Shown piece by piece: positions 18,254 to 28,089 of a stretch of DNA of 64,000 nt; position 1 is the stretch's first letter; each line of letters starts with the position of its first letter. Under the pieces are notes generated by a model. The model saw only the letters and a program-made list of their open reading frames with translations. It did not search any database and was not told the DNA's origin. The stretch is from Armatimonadota bacterium. GTDB taxonomy: Bacteria > Armatimonadota > Fimbriimonadia > Fimbriimonadales > Fimbriimonadaceae. A program made the translations under genes and the position numbers. The stretch spans positions 1 through 64,000 of the forward strand of contig JAGQUX010000011.1 of assembly GCA_020438215.1 (NCBI GenBank), read 5' to 3'.

Positions 18254-20304
18254 GGCTCAACACCGACCGCGGATTCATTGACCATCTGCTCGCGATTGTT
18301 TGCGGAATGGTTTCCAGCTATTCCATCGCGATGTCGATTGGTAAGCCGAGCCTAGCAATTTTCCTTGCAGTTGTGGTTGGTTTTGCAGGATTTGCCGGTT
18401 ACGGACTTTCCATCAGCTTGGGAGAAACAAAAGTAGGCAACATCAGCGGATGGCTGTTTGCAATTGCTGCATTCGCCGCCGTTCTGCAGACCAGAACCGT
18501 CAACGGTTTCTTGCCTGAAGAGGGCTTCCCCTGGCAGCTTCTCGCCGCCGTTCTCATGTGGCTAGTGATGGCTGCAGGTTCAGTTTTCAGTTGGTCTGAT
18601 GGAACACTCCTCTTTGTTACTCTTCCAGGTATCGCCCTTTTTGGATTGGTAGGGACAATTGATAGCTGGCGCCCGGCAATCGGACTGTTCTGCTTATTCC
18701 TGGTCTGTGCAGCGGTGCTGTACGCCCGCGTGAATCAGCGAGCGATGATCCGGAGAGCGGAGAAAGCAGGTGCCGACCCCAAACTCCTTTGGCAAGACGT
18801 TTGGAAGTGGATGGCAGGCCCGGAATGGGCTTTCGCTGCCGCAGGAATCATTATCGTTCTCAGTTTTGTTGGGGCTCCGCTCATGCAAACATCGTTGCAG
18901 GGAGTTTCTAGTCAGGTCAACTTCCAGGTTCAAAACCAGGTTCAAAATCTTGGCCAGAACAGAATCAATCGTGTCAATAGTGAGACGGCAATCGGAACGG
19001 GACCAGTTTCACATTCAGATACAGAAGTGTTCAAGGTCAAAATCGATGAGCCGATGTATCTCCGTGGAAAAACCTATACGCGATACACTGGCAAAGGCTG
19101 GAACTCTTCCCGCACCAATGCGCGTGGCACCGACAATCCATTCACGAAAGAAGGCGATTATCAAGTGCTTCGAGATGGAGAACGGGATCGCATGCTCACG
19201 TATCCTTACAAGGAAGTGGATGTCTTCATCAATCCCACACTTCCGCTCAACCCCACATTGATCTCTCCAGGCCCGATCGTTAGAATTAAGGATTCGAACA
19301 GCTTCAAAGTTGATTCAGAAGGAACCACGATTGCTACGACTGCCTCCCGTGTCTCCCAGAATTTGGAGTTCACTTCTGCTGTCCCAACTGGCTCTCCAAA
19401 TCGAGCGTCCGCCGTCGGAGTCCGTTTGCCTGTTTCTGATGGCATGGATTACCAAACCACTGAACGCATTCCGCGTGCTGTTCGAGATATGACTTTCGAT
19501 GCAATAAGAGAGGGCGGTTCCGATTTTGAAAAGGCAATGGCGATCAAGCGGTTCATTGAACGCACCGTCAAGTACAACACGAAAGCACCTCCAACGCCCA
19601 ACGCAGCCGATCCCGTTGAATACTGCCTGACCACATCAAAGCAAGGCTACTGCGACGTCTTCGCAAGCAGCATGATCCTGATGGCTCGGACAGCCGGTAT
19701 GTCAGCACGGTATGCAACTGGCTACCTCATGTCTAATGCTGAGGTCGATAAAAACGGCAATTACTCTATCAAAGAAGCCGATGCTCACGCTTGGGCAGAA
19801 ATCTACTTCGAAGATGTCGGGTGGGTGATCTTCGATGCCACCGAAGGCGCAGAATATGTTGATGGCGGCGAAGTCGGCTCAACCACTTCCCGTTTCCAAC
19901 AGTGGTTAGCCACAATCCCTCTCGGGCCAATACTGGCGATTGTTGGGTTCGGCAGCGCAATCGCGATCATCATTGCTTGGGCTTTGTACTTCCGTAAGAA
20001 CCCAGAATACGTTGCTGAAAAATCAACCCGCAAGTATGTTGCTCGGTCAATGTTCCAATACCAGAGATCGGTAGAAAAGGCTGTGAAAGCTCCCAAGCGT
20101 TTTAGTGCAACGATTCGGGAGTATACGAATCAGCATGCCGCTGAGCTTGGCTCACTAGCCCCCGAGGCAACCGCGCTGGTCACCCGATTCGAATCTGGAC
20201 TCTATGCTAAATCCGAGCCTAGCGACCAAGAGATCAAATCGCTACAAGACGATGTGAAAGAGTTCGTCCGAAAGGTCAAAGCACTCAAGAAATCACGGGC
20301 ATAA
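18250..20304 (+). CDS. Membrane transglutaminase-like protein (TgpA-type)
   Basis: 684 residues. Five or six N-terminal transmembrane helices (about 12-160, with another at 192-212) precede a periplasmic region. That region has the transglutaminase triad Cys468 (Gly-Tyr-Cys-Asp-Val-Phe-Ala), His513 (Asp-Ala-His-Ala-Trp-Ala-Glu) and Asp529 (Phe-Asp-Ala-Thr-Glu-Gly). A last helix lies at about 557-580, with a cytoplasmic tail. The full triad argues for a working enzyme; whether it crosslinks or cleaves is unknown. It overlaps DUF58 by ATGA. Confidence 0.88.
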   Translation: MRLNTDRGFIDHLLAIVCGMVSSYSIAMSIGKPSLAIFLAVVVGFAGFAGYGLSISLGETKVGNISGWLFAIAAFAAVLQTRTVNGFLPEEGFPWQLLAAVLMWLVMAAGSVFSWSDGTLLFVTLPGIALFGLVGTIDSWRPAIGLFCLFLVCAAVLYARVNQRAMIRRAEKAGADPKLLWQDVWKWMAGPEWAFAAAGIIIVLSFVGAPLMQTSLQGVSSQVNFQVQNQVQNLGQNRINRVNSETAIGTGPVSHSDTEVFKVKIDEPMYLRGKTYTRYTGKGWNSSRTNARGTDNPFTKEGDYQVLRDGERDRMLTYPYKEVDVFINPTLPLNPTLISPGPIVRIKDSNSFKVDSEGTTIATTASRVSQNLEFTSAVPTGSPNRASAVGVRLPVSDGMDYQTTERIPRAVRDMTFDAIREGGSDFEKAMAIKRFIERTVKYNTKAPPTPNAADPVEYCLTTSKQGYCDVFASSMILMARTAGMSARYATGYLMSNAEVDKNGNYSIKEADAHAWAEIYFEDVGWVIFDATEGAEYVDGGEVGSTTSRFQQWLATIPLGPILAIVGFGSAIAIIIAWALYFRKNPEYVAEKSTRKYVARSMFQYQRSVEKAVKAPKRFSATIREYTNQHAAELGSLAPEATALVTRFESGLYAKSEPSDQEIKSLQDDVKEFVRKVKALKKSRA

Positions 20305-20310
20305 TAGGCT

Positions 20311-21390
20311 ATGGCCTTCTCCCCCAGCAAAGCAATCGACGCTCGCGTTGTTTTGCTGGCGGGAGACGATTCTCAATCCCGCAATCAAGCCCTCAAAGAC
20401 ATTCTGAAAGAGCTTGGTCTCACCCCAAACGATCAAGATATTGAGCGATTCAATGCGGACGAAAAACCGTTCGCCGATTGGATTGGAATCGCCAGCACCT
20501 TCCCTTTTGGAGTCGATAAGCGCATCGTTATTGTGCGGTATTTGGGGCGGGCCAATGTCTCCGATCTCGGTGGCCCGAAGAAAGTCGCAGAGCAGCTGGG
20601 AATCCTCCAAGATTTCAGTCTTCTCATCCTCGTTGCTGATGAGTTGACCAACAAATCAGGCGATACAACCCCAGGCTCCATCACTTCCTGGAAAAAAGCG
20701 GTCAAAGACGCGAACGGGTTAGTTGCAGAATTCTCGGAAGATGGCGTGGATGTCATCAAAGAGGTGCGCCAGATCGCCAAAGACAGCGGAAAGGAAATCT
20801 CTGCCTCTGCCGCACGACTCCTCACCGAATATGTCGGCGGGAAACTAAGCGAAGCACGATCTGAAACCCAAAAGCTCATCCTCTACGTTGGAGATAGCAA
20901 CGTCATCACTGAGCAAGACATCAAAGACACCGTTACTCCCGATGCGGAATACAACGTCTTCCGGCTGATCGATCTTGTGATCGAAGGGAAACCCGGATTA
21001 GCCCTTTCCCAAATGCGGGGGATGTTTAGCAAGACGGCTAAGGTCGAGGAAGAAGCCTTCCCGCGCGTTTTTCCGATGTTCATGCGGCAGTTCCGCCTTC
21101 TTTGGCAAGCGCGAGCTTGTCACGAAGCCAAAGTTCAGCCATCCCGGGCTCCCGCCGCAGTTGCCGATGCATTCCTGACCAAGCCTAATTTTGGGAAAGA
21201 GCGCGACTGGCTCCAAAACCGAACGATGAGAACCGCAAGCCAGGTGAGCTTCCCGCAACTCACCGCTTGCCTTCAAATCCTGATGGAAACGGATGGGAAG
21301 ATGAAAGGCGTCACACCGCAACTTGATGGCTACGAAACCCTGGAACAGATGATTTTGAAGATGGGCGCGGTATTCCAAAAGCGACGTTAG
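20311..21390 (+). CDS. holA: DNA polymerase III delta subunit
   Basis: 359 residues, the normal HolA length. It opens with a degenerate AAA+ domain (Val-Val-Leu-Leu-Ala-Gly-Asp-Asp), carries the typical Leu-Leu-Thr-Glu-Tyr-Val-Gly-Gly-Lys-Leu and ends with the helical collar domain containing Phe-Pro-Gln-Leu-Thr. It opens the beta clamp within the clamp loader. It starts 6 nt after the transglutaminase gene and converges with dnaB, overlapping by 4 nt. Confidence 0.85.
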   Translation: MAFSPSKAIDARVVLLAGDDSQSRNQALKDILKELGLTPNDQDIERFNADEKPFADWIGIASTFPFGVDKRIVIVRYLGRANVSDLGGPKKVAEQLGILQDFSLLILVADELTNKSGDTTPGSITSWKKAVKDANGLVAEFSEDGVDVIKEVRQIAKDSGKEISASAARLLTEYVGGKLSEARSETQKLILYVGDSNVITEQDIKDTVTPDAEYNVFRLIDLVIEGKPGLALSQMRGMFSKTAKVEEEAFPRVFPMFMRQFRLLWQARACHEAKVQPSRAPAAVADAFLTKPNFGKERDWLQNRTMRTASQVSFPQLTACLQILMETDGKMKGVTPQLDGYETLEQMILKMGAVFQKRR

Positions 21391-22811
21391 ATGTCGTCTT
21401 CCTCTTTGCTTCTTGCACGACGTAGATAGTCATCTTTGCTCTGCTCATCCAGCAAATTAAACCGAATGTACGAAGGCTGGAATCCTAGCAGAACTGTCCC
21501 TGTCGGGCCGTTTCTGTGCTTAGCAATAATCAGCTCGGCAACTTCGTTCGCGCCAGGATTGAACTCCTGTTCCTTCCCTGCTTCGCGGCGGCGATAATAC
21601 TCCTCGCGGTAGATGAACATCACCATGTCCGCGTCCGCTTCAATCGAACCTGATTCACGGATATCCGAGAGCATCGGTCGCTTGTTGTCGCGTGCCTCAA
21701 CACCCCGGTTGAGCTGAGCAAGAGCAATCACAGGAACATCCAGTTCCTTAGCCAGAATCTTAAGCGATCGGGCAATGTCAGAGATCTCCTGCGTGCGGTT
21801 GTCCGTTTTCTTAAAACCACGCATCAACTGCAAGTAGTCGATGATAATCATCGAAAGGCCATGTTCAGCCTTGAGACGACGACACTTCCCTCGCATTTCC
21901 AAAGGCGAGATATCGGTCGTATCGTCAATAAAAATCGGGAGAGAGTAAAGCTCTTCGCAAGCATCAGCCAGCTTTTGGTAATCGCTGTTGCTGAGGTTCG
22001 CCTGCTTGAGTGCGTTCATAGGCACCTGAGCAATGGTAGAAATCGTTCTTTTGACGAGCTGCGAACCTGACATTTCCAGGTTGAAAACCGCAACCGCTCC
22101 TTCCGCTCCCCGCGCGACATTGAGAGCGAAGTTCATAACCAGCGAGGTCTTCCCCATCGCCGGACGAGAAGCAACAATAATCAGGTCACCACCATAGAAA
22201 CCGGTGGTGACCCGATCCAAATCCACATATCCCGTTTGCGTTCCGAGCACCGGTTCGCCAGTCTCCAGCAAAGTATCAACATCCTTGAAGAACTCCTTTG
22301 CTAAGGACCGAACCGGTTGAAAATATTTGCCCAGACGCTTTCGCCCAACTTCAAAGATCGAGGATTCTGCGGAATCCACCTTCTCTTCGGCAGACATGTC
22401 GGGCTCGTGGACGGTTTTAATGATTTCTTGGCCCGCATTCTCCAAACGGCGAAGCGTAGCCTTGTCCTGAACGATTCCTGCGTAAACCGTGGCATTCGCC
22501 GTGCTGGGAACCGTATCAGCAACTTGAACGAGGTAATCCACTCCGCCAACCTCATCCAGCTTCCCTCGAACAATCAGTTCATCCTTGATCGTGACCAAGT
22601 CAATCGCCTTGGCATTCAAGAGAAGTTGTCGAATTGCTTTGAAAATCTCGCGGTGTGCTGGGACGTAGAAGTCGTCCTCGCCCAAGATATCCACCACTTC
22701 TGTTGCTGCGCGTTCGCTGAGAAGCATTGCGCCCAACGCCGACATTTCGGCCTCTATGTTTTGGGGGGGCAGGAATTCATCTATTCCAACAAATCGAGAT
22801 TTGGATGCCAT
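21387..22811 (-). CDS. dnaB: Replicative DNA helicase DnaB
   Basis: 474 residues. The N-terminal helical domain opens with Pro-Pro-Gln-Asn-Ile-Glu-Ala-Glu. The RecA-type domain has Walker A Arg-Pro-Ala-Met-Gly-Lys-Thr-Ser, Walker B Ile-Ile-Asp-Tyr-Leu-Gln-Leu-Met, and Gln-Leu-Asn-Arg-Gly-Val-Glu-Ala-Arg. It unwinds DNA at the fork as a hexamer. No intein interrupts it. The Glu/Asp-rich C-terminus overlaps holA by 4 nt. Confidence 0.96.
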   Translation of the reverse strand: MASKSRFVGIDEFLPPQNIEAEMSALGAMLLSERAATEVVDILGEDDFYVPAHREIFKAIRQLLLNAKAIDLVTIKDELIVRGKLDEVGGVDYLVQVADTVPSTANATVYAGIVQDKATLRRLENAGQEIIKTVHEPDMSAEEKVDSAESSIFEVGRKRLGKYFQPVRSLAKEFFKDVDTLLETGEPVLGTQTGYVDLDRVTTGFYGGDLIIVASRPAMGKTSLVMNFALNVARGAEGAVAVFNLEMSGSQLVKRTISTIAQVPMNALKQANLSNSDYQKLADACEELYSLPIFIDDTTDISPLEMRGKCRRLKAEHGLSMIIIDYLQLMRGFKKTDNRTQEISDIARSLKILAKELDVPVIALAQLNRGVEARDNKRPMLSDIRESGSIEADADMVMFIYREEYYRRREAGKEQEFNPGANEVAELIIAKHRNGPTGTVLLGFQPSYIRFNLLDEQSKDDYLRRARSKEEDDI

Positions 22812-22938
22812 TCGCAGACATCATCATAACCCGCCAGAAACCGCATGTAGCGAACTTCCGACCTGGTAATCCCATCCTGGTTTTCCCCGTCGGGCTCAAA
22901 TCCTTGTGGACAAATTTTCATCGCTTCTTAACGAAGCT

Positions 22939-22962
22939 GGCCCGAGAGAATGAACTCGGGCC
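22939..22962. other. Stem-loop in the dnaB-guaA intergenic region
   Basis: GGCCCGAG and CTCGGGCC form a perfect 8-bp stem with an 8-nt loop. On either strand there is no strong T run, so it may be a weak or Rho-assisted terminator for the small minus-strand gene at 22998-23195, or a processing signal. Confidence 0.45.
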
Positions 22963-22997
22963 GAGATGATTGAGGTTATGTTATGAAGATGGCGTTG

Positions 22998-23195
22998 TTA
23001 CGCCCGATTTTCTGAAGTCTTGCCCCCTAGCCGTGCTAGAAGGAGACCACTCGCCAGAATCAGCGGAAGTGCTGCCCGGCCCGCATCTTCCGAAACAACC
23101 TGGCCTTGTGAACCCAGGGCTGTGGATGCGACCGCAACAACCAAAACGATTGCGAAAATCTTGATGATTCGTTTTTCGTTCGTTCCGATTTTCAT
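22998..23195 (-). CDS. Possible small two-helix membrane protein
   Basis: 65 codons from the ATG at 23195. A Lys/Arg-rich start is followed by a helix at about 9-27, a short polar link (Ser-Gln-Gly-Gln-Val-Val-Ser-Glu-Asp), a second hydrophobic stretch at about 39-53, and a basic tail. The pattern resembles a small secreted or anchored protein, but I do not recognise a family. The SD is weak. It is the only plausible gene in the roughly 490-nt space between dnaB and guaA; overlapping frames on both strands have poorer composition. This is a moderate guess. Confidence 0.4.
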   Translation of the reverse strand: MKIGTNEKRIIKIFAIVLVVAVASTALGSQGQVVSEDAGRAALPLILASGLLLARLGGKTSENRA

Positions 23196-23300
23196 GGCTT
23201 GATAACCCCACTTGCACTCCCTGTGCCAACAGAACTTTTCCAACAAAAAACCTGGAGTCCTTGCGGGGATGCTTGAACCTGGGGCAAACTACTCCCTTCC

Positions 23301-24827
23301 ATGGAACACCAACTCGTCAGTGTCATTGACTTCGGTGGGCAATACACACAGCTCATCGTCAGGCGCGTTCGCGAGCTTGGTGTGTATTCCGAGATGGTGC
23401 CGTGGCAGAAAGCGGACGAGCACATTCGAGAGAAACAACCCGACGCGATCATCCTTTCGGGCGGCCCGCGATCCAATCTCGAACCCAATGCCCCCACAAT
23501 TGATCCCGCTTCGCTCGGAGATCGACCGGTTCTGGGCATTTGCTACGGTTTGCAGTGGATGGCGCATCACCTCGGCGGAAAAGTCATCCCGAGTGATGAG
23601 CGTGAGTACGGCAAGCGACACCTCGGCCCGCGCGAGCCAGGCTCGCTCGTTTCCCTGATGGATAACGACCTCGTCTGGATGAGCCACGGCGATCAAGTGC
23701 TCTCTGCCCCTGCAGGATTCACGGTCACGGCAAAAACGGAAACCTGTCCCGTCGCGGCAATGGAAAACACCAATGAGCGACGGTACGGCGTTCAGTTTCA
23801 CCCCGAAGTCACCCATACCCCCAGCGGCAAAGCAATCCTCAAGAGTTTTCTCTTCGACATCGCCAAGCTTCGCGGCGATTGGACAGCCGCCAACTTCATC
23901 TCCGACACTACCGACTGGATTCGTGAACAAGTCGGTGATAAGAAAGTTCTCTGCGCCGTTAGCGGAGGCGTGGATTCCAGCGTTGTAGCCGCCCTGCTCA
24001 GTCACGCTATCGCCGATCAGACCACTTGCGTCTTCGTCGATCACGGACTCCTTCGCAAAGGTGAGGCCGAGCAAGTTCGGCAGATGTTCACCGAGACGTT
24101 CCATCCCAACCTGATGGTCATTGAAGCCCACGACCAGTTCTTCGGCAAACTTCAAGGCGTTACCGACCCAGAAGCGAAACGCAAGATTATCGGTGAAGAA
24201 TTCGTTGTTTGCTTTGAACGCAATAAAGCCGAACTTGCCGACCACGATTTCCTCGCTCAAGGCACGCTCTACCCTGATGTCATCGAAAGTGGTTCGGATA
24301 CTGCTTCGAAAATCAAGACTCACCACAACGTTGGTGGGCTACCCGATTGGATGCGCCTCAAAGTCATTGAGCCACTCCGCTGGCTGTTCAAAGACGAAGT
24401 CCGAGCGGTCGGGCGGGAACTTGGTTTGCCACCTGATGTTGTGGACAGAGAGCCCTTCCCTGGCCCTGGCTTAGGCGTGCGAATTCTTGGCGAAGTGACA
24501 CCCGAACGAGTCAGGATTGTTCAAGACGCCGACTGGATCTTCCGTGAAGAAATCCGCAAGCACAACCTCAAAGAAGGGATTTGGCAATCGTACGCCGCAC
24601 TGCTTGATGTCCGCTCTGTTGGAGTGATGGGTGATGAACGCACCTACGAACAGCCCATCGTTCTCCGTGCCGTCGCCAGCGAGGACGCCATGACAGCCCA
24701 TGCGGTCGAGTTTCCCTTCACCTTTTTGGAACACGTCGCTAGCCGAATCGTTAATGAAGTCAAGGGCGTGAACCGGGTGCTGTACGATCTGACGAGCAAG
24801 CCCCCGGCTACCATCGAATGGGAATAA
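23301..24827 (+). CDS. guaA: GMP synthase (glutamine-hydrolysing)
   Basis: 508 residues, full length. The class I amidotransferase domain has Cys81 (Gly-Ile-Cys-Tyr-Gly) and His-Pro-Glu (Gln-Phe-His-Pro-Glu-Val). The synthetase domain has the PP-loop Ser-Gly-Gly-Val-Asp-Ser-Ser. It ends in the dimerisation domain with Ser-Lys-Pro-Pro-Ala-Thr-Ile-Glu-Trp-Glu. It converts XMP to GMP. It heads an operon with a secreted protein, queD and hpt. Pairing with hpt makes a purine theme. No SD is seen before the ATG. Confidence 0.97.
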   Translation: MEHQLVSVIDFGGQYTQLIVRRVRELGVYSEMVPWQKADEHIREKQPDAIILSGGPRSNLEPNAPTIDPASLGDRPVLGICYGLQWMAHHLGGKVIPSDEREYGKRHLGPREPGSLVSLMDNDLVWMSHGDQVLSAPAGFTVTAKTETCPVAAMENTNERRYGVQFHPEVTHTPSGKAILKSFLFDIAKLRGDWTAANFISDTTDWIREQVGDKKVLCAVSGGVDSSVVAALLSHAIADQTTCVFVDHGLLRKGEAEQVRQMFTETFHPNLMVIEAHDQFFGKLQGVTDPEAKRKIIGEEFVVCFERNKAELADHDFLAQGTLYPDVIESGSDTASKIKTHHNVGGLPDWMRLKVIEPLRWLFKDEVRAVGRELGLPPDVVDREPFPGPGLGVRILGEVTPERVRIVQDADWIFREEIRKHNLKEGIWQSYAALLDVRSVGVMGDERTYEQPIVLRAVASEDAMTAHAVEFPFTFLEHVASRIVNEVKGVNRVLYDLTSKPPATIEWE

Positions 24828-25612
24828 TGAAGCGGCTTCTGTTACTTTCTGTCTTGGCGGGGGCGTTTGCCCATGCTCAAGAAACACAACCCAAGCCGAA
24901 CCCGGCCCCTGCCGCGGTCATCAAGTCTGTTCCGATCCGTTTTGATGTCTACGCCCAGATGTTTCCATCGGAATGGCGGGAAGAACCTATCAACGCAACA
25001 GCCATTCCCATCCACGAGGAAAAAAACACTTCTTCACTTCAAGCAATCGAGAGTGCGCTCAAGCTCTATCCAGAAACCTTGCTCCGTAAAAACCTGCGCG
25101 AGATCTACGTTGTCAAATCGCTGAGTTTCTACGATCTCCCCTACGGAGGCACCAACTCTCTTGATCAGATTTTCCTCACCTGCGAGTTAGAAAACCCCAC
25201 CGATTCCGCAGAATTCTTGAAGCAAGCTCTCCACCATGAGCTGAGTAGCATCCTCCTCCGCAACTATCCCGAGTATTTTGATCGCAAAACTTGGGATAAA
25301 TCCTTACCAGCAACCTTCCAATACACCGGATCGGGCAAAGACTCCGTCGCCAATGGATCGAGCAACACGAACTACAATCCCGATCTGATGCGAGATGGAT
25401 TTCTCACGCAGTACTCTCAAAGCAGCCTCGAGGAAGACTTCAACATGATTGCAGAAGGCATGATGTCGGGGCGTAGCGAGTTCTGGAAAGCGGTCGATCA
25501 CTTTCCCAAAGTCAAAGCAAAAGCGAATACCGTTGTTAGGATGTATGGCCGCCTCGTCCCAGAATTCACCGAGCAATATCTGCGATCATTAGTCTCCAAA
25601 ACCAAGCCATGA
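24827..25612 (+). CDS. Secreted protein, possible zincin-like fold
   Basis: 261 residues from the ATG at 24827, which shares a base with the guaA stop (TAATG). A signal peptide ends near Ala-His-Ala-Gln. Mid-protein there is a His-His-Glu-Leu-Ser-Ser-Ile-Leu helix, then Tyr-Pro-Glu-Tyr-Phe, and later Glu-Glu-Asp-Phe-Asn-Met-Ile-Ala-Glu-Gly. This arrangement recalls secreted putative zinc metallopeptidases, where a His-Glu helix is followed by an Asp-Phe-x-Glu type helix. The classic second His of HExxH is a Ser or Ile here, so activity is doubtful. The family is an inference only. It sits between guaA and queD with overlapping ends. Confidence 0.5.
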   Translation: MKRLLLLSVLAGAFAHAQETQPKPNPAPAAVIKSVPIRFDVYAQMFPSEWREEPINATAIPIHEEKNTSSLQAIESALKLYPETLLRKNLREIYVVKSLSFYDLPYGGTNSLDQIFLTCELENPTDSAEFLKQALHHELSSILLRNYPEYFDRKTWDKSLPATFQYTGSGKDSVANGSSNTNYNPDLMRDGFLTQYSQSSLEEDFNMIAEGMMSGRSEFWKAVDHFPKVKAKANTVVRMYGRLVPEFTEQYLRSLVSKTKP

Positions 25613-26031
25613 GCGTGCAGATTGCCAAAGAATTTCGGTGGGAAATGGGCCACCGACTCATGTTCCACACAGGCGGGTGCCAAAACCTCCACGGGCACTC
25701 CTATCGCCTGCGCGTAACTCTCCATGGCACTGTGGATGATAACGGCATGATCATGGATTTTGCCGACCTCAAGAAAATCGTCAAGCCAATCATCAAGGAG
25801 ATTGATCATTGCATGATGCTTCACGAAAACGACACTGAGGTGATTGAATTCATCAAAGGGCAAGGGATGAAACTGATAACCCTTGCTGTCCACCCCACCG
25901 CCGAGAACATCGCCCTCTACCTCGGCGAGAAAATCAAATCTGAGCTGAAAGCGCACTCTCAAGTCGAGAAAATCACCCTACGACTCCAAGAAACCGCCAC
26001 GGCATGGGCCGAAACCGAAGTCACGTTATGA
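25609..26031 (+). CDS. queD: QueD / 6-pyruvoyltetrahydropterin synthase family
   Basis: 140 residues. Zinc ligands are His15 (Met-Gly-His-Arg-Leu), His28 and His30 (Leu-His-Gly-His-Ser-Tyr), and the catalytic Cys24 is in Gly-Gly-Cys-Gln-Asn. A late Gln-Glu-Thr supplies the substrate-binding Glu. It most likely makes 6-carboxytetrahydropterin from dihydroneopterin triphosphate for queuosine; other que genes are not in view. ATGA overlaps join it to both neighbours. Confidence 0.88.
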   Translation: MSVQIAKEFRWEMGHRLMFHTGGCQNLHGHSYRLRVTLHGTVDDNGMIMDFADLKKIVKPIIKEIDHCMMLHENDTEVIEFIKGQGMKLITLAVHPTAENIALYLGEKIKSELKAHSQVEKITLRLQETATAWAETEVTL

Positions 26032-26558
26032 GCGAATCCACTACCGTCCTGATCTCAGAAGAAGACCTTCAAAAGCGAATTGCCGAAATCGGTCAGCAAA
26101 TCCGTGCTGACATCGGTGATGCTCCCGTTGTCCTCCTCTGCGTCCTCAAAGGGGCGTTTCCGTTTCTTGCCGACCTCTCCCGCGCCATCCCCGGAGAAGT
26201 CCTTGTTGATTTCGTGCAAATCAGCAGTTACGATGGTGAGAAGTCATCCACGGGTGTTGTCAAGCTCAAGAAAGACCACGATATCAACATCGAAGGCAAG
26301 CATGTGGTCATTGTCGAGGATATCATTGACACGGGGCTGACCATCACCCACCTGCGAGAACTCTTGATGACTCGCAAGCCCGCAAGTCTCCGCGTTGCCG
26401 CTGCACTCAATAAGTTCGAAGCACGAACTCACCCGGCCCAAGTGGAATACATTGGATTTGATATTCCCAACAAGTTTGTGGTAGGATATGGGCTAGATTA
26501 CAAGGAGCGATATCGGCAATTGCCATTTGTTGCTGTCTTGGAAGGGGCTACGGAATAA
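26028..26558 (+). CDS. hpt: Hypoxanthine(-guanine) phosphoribosyltransferase
   Basis: 176 residues. The PRPP loop is [13 protein letters not shown], Ser-Ser-Tyr is the mobile loop, and [10 protein letters not shown] is the purine site. It salvages hypoxanthine and guanine with PRPP. I chose the ATG at 26028 because it gives an ATGA overlap with queD and a normal N-terminus; an upstream frame extension lies wholly inside queD. Confidence 0.93.
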   Translation: MSESTTVLISEEDLQKRIAEIGQQIRADIGDAPVVLLCVLKGAFPFLADLSRAIPGEVLVDFVQISSYDGEKSSTGVVKLKKDHDINIEGKHVVIVEDIIDTGLTITHLRELLMTRKPASLRVAAALNKFEARTHPAQVEYIGFDIPNKFVVGYGLDYKERYRQLPFVAVLEGATE

Positions 26559-26634
26559 CGTAGTCGGATACTTTCTCCCTGATTTTCAGCCGAATCTAAC
26601 CCCCTTTCTATCCCACTCAAAGCAGAGTGATTGC

Positions 26635-28005
26635 ATGAGCCACACATTTCGACCTCGCAAGTCCGATGGCCAAACCCGACGCCGACGAACAAATCGGCCG
26701 CCTCGGGAACATGACCAAAAGGATCTCGAAAACCTGCCGGAAATTGATTACAACCATTTCGATCAAATGTCGGCGACTGACCTGGCAAAAACTGCCAAAA
26801 AGCACAAAGTCTCCATTGACCAAGATCGCTCCCTGGTGATCGAAGAGCTTCTCAAAATTGTCAATGAAGAGCACGAAGCGATTTATCGCAAAGGCATCCT
26901 AGAAATCCTCCCTGACGGTTGGGGATTTTTGCGCCAGCCGAACTACGCCCCCAGCTCCGAAGACGTTTATGTGAGCCAATCACAAATCAAGCGATTTGGA
27001 TTGCGACCAGGCGACACAGTTTTCGGGCAAGTGCGTATGCCGAAGGAAGGCGAAAAATACGCGGGCATGCTCCGAGTCGAAAGCTCGAACGGAAACGCAA
27101 CGCAATCGCCAGAAATGATGGCGCGCCGCGATTTCGATAAGCTCACGCCACTCTTCCCTGACGAGCGACTTCCCCAAGAAACCGAACCCGAAAAGATCGT
27201 TGGCCGGATTGTTGACCTGATCGCTCCCATTGGGAAAGGCCAGCGCGGTTTGATCGTCGCTCCCCCGAAAGCAGGGAAAACGACAATCATCAAATCCATC
27301 GCGAATTCCATCGCCACAAACAACCCGGAAACCTATCTCATGGTGCTCCTAGTTGATGAGCGACCGGAAGAAGTCACCGACATGCGACGATTTGTCCGCG
27401 GTCAGGTGATGAGTTCCACCTTCGACGAGCCAGCCGAGAACCACATGCGCGTTGCTGACCTCTGTCTAGAGCAAGCAAAGCGCCTGGTCGAAGTAGGCCG
27501 AGATGTTGTCATCCTTCTGGATAGCATTACTCGCCTTTCTCGGGCGAGCAACCTCACCATCAATCCATCGGGGCGAACGCTCTCCGGTGGTTTGGATCCC
27601 GCTGCGCTTTATCGTCCACGACGGTTCTTTGGTGCCGCTCGGAATATTGAAGAAGGTGGCTCGCTCACCATCATCGCTACGGCTTTGGTGGATACCGGCT
27701 CCAAAATGGACGATGCGATCTTTGAAGAGTTCAAAGGAACCGGGAACATGGAAATTGTTCTCGACCGCGAACTGGCCGAACGACGTATCTGGCCCGCGAT
27801 TGATGTTCGCAAATCCAGCACCCGCCACGAAGAGCAACTCTTTAGCACGGAAACCCTGGAAGCGGTTTATCACCTGCACCGAATGCTTGCCAATAGCAAG
27901 GACACCGTCGATGCCACCGAATCGCTCATCAAGCTGCTCAAGCGAACACCGACGAACGAGACTTTCCTCGCCTCGGTCATCGCCAAGACCCGAGCAACTG
28001 TCTAG
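26635..28005 (+). CDS. rho: Transcription termination factor Rho
   Basis: 456 residues from the ATG at 26635. A basic Arg-rich leader (about 5-25) precedes the helical N-domain, the cold-shock-like RNA-binding domain ([14 protein letters not shown]) and the RecA-like motor. The motor has Walker A Pro-Lys-Ala-Gly-Lys-Thr-Thr and [11 protein letters not shown]. A hexamer translocates on RNA and stops transcription. Upstream in-frame codons read through hpt sequence and lack Rho similarity. It lies 76 nt after hpt. Confidence 0.97.
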   Translation: MSHTFRPRKSDGQTRRRRTNRPPREHDQKDLENLPEIDYNHFDQMSATDLAKTAKKHKVSIDQDRSLVIEELLKIVNEEHEAIYRKGILEILPDGWGFLRQPNYAPSSEDVYVSQSQIKRFGLRPGDTVFGQVRMPKEGEKYAGMLRVESSNGNATQSPEMMARRDFDKLTPLFPDERLPQETEPEKIVGRIVDLIAPIGKGQRGLIVAPPKAGKTTIIKSIANSIATNNPETYLMVLLVDERPEEVTDMRRFVRGQVMSSTFDEPAENHMRVADLCLEQAKRLVEVGRDVVILLDSITRLSRASNLTINPSGRTLSGGLDPAALYRPRRFFGAARNIEEGGSLTIIATALVDTGSKMDDAIFEEFKGTGNMEIVLDRELAERRIWPAIDVRKSSTRHEEQLFSTETLEAVYHLHRMLANSKDTVDATESLIKLLKRTPTNETFLASVIAKTRATV

Positions 28006-28027
28006 TCACGACCTGCTCATGCAAACA

Positions 28028-28056
28028 TCGGGCTTCCTGATTCTCAGGAGGCCCGA
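28028..28056 (+). terminator. Hairpin after rho
   Basis: A 13-bp stem with one G-T type mismatch (28028-28040 with 28044-28056) and a 3-nt loop sits 22 nt after the rho stop. A T run is weak, so termination strength is uncertain. Confidence 0.6.
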
Positions 28057-28089
28057 GTTAGTTATGAAGGGGGCTGGTATACCAACCGC

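Noticed and set aside
22812-23300. Possible structured RNA between dnaB and guaA
   Set aside because: Apart from one 8-bp stem-loop and a weak small gene I found no conserved RNA pattern such as SRP RNA, 6S RNA or a purine riboswitch.
23289-24326. 345-codon open frame on the minus strand
   Set aside because: It is antisense to guaA, whose motifs are complete. Composition reflects codon bias of the true gene.
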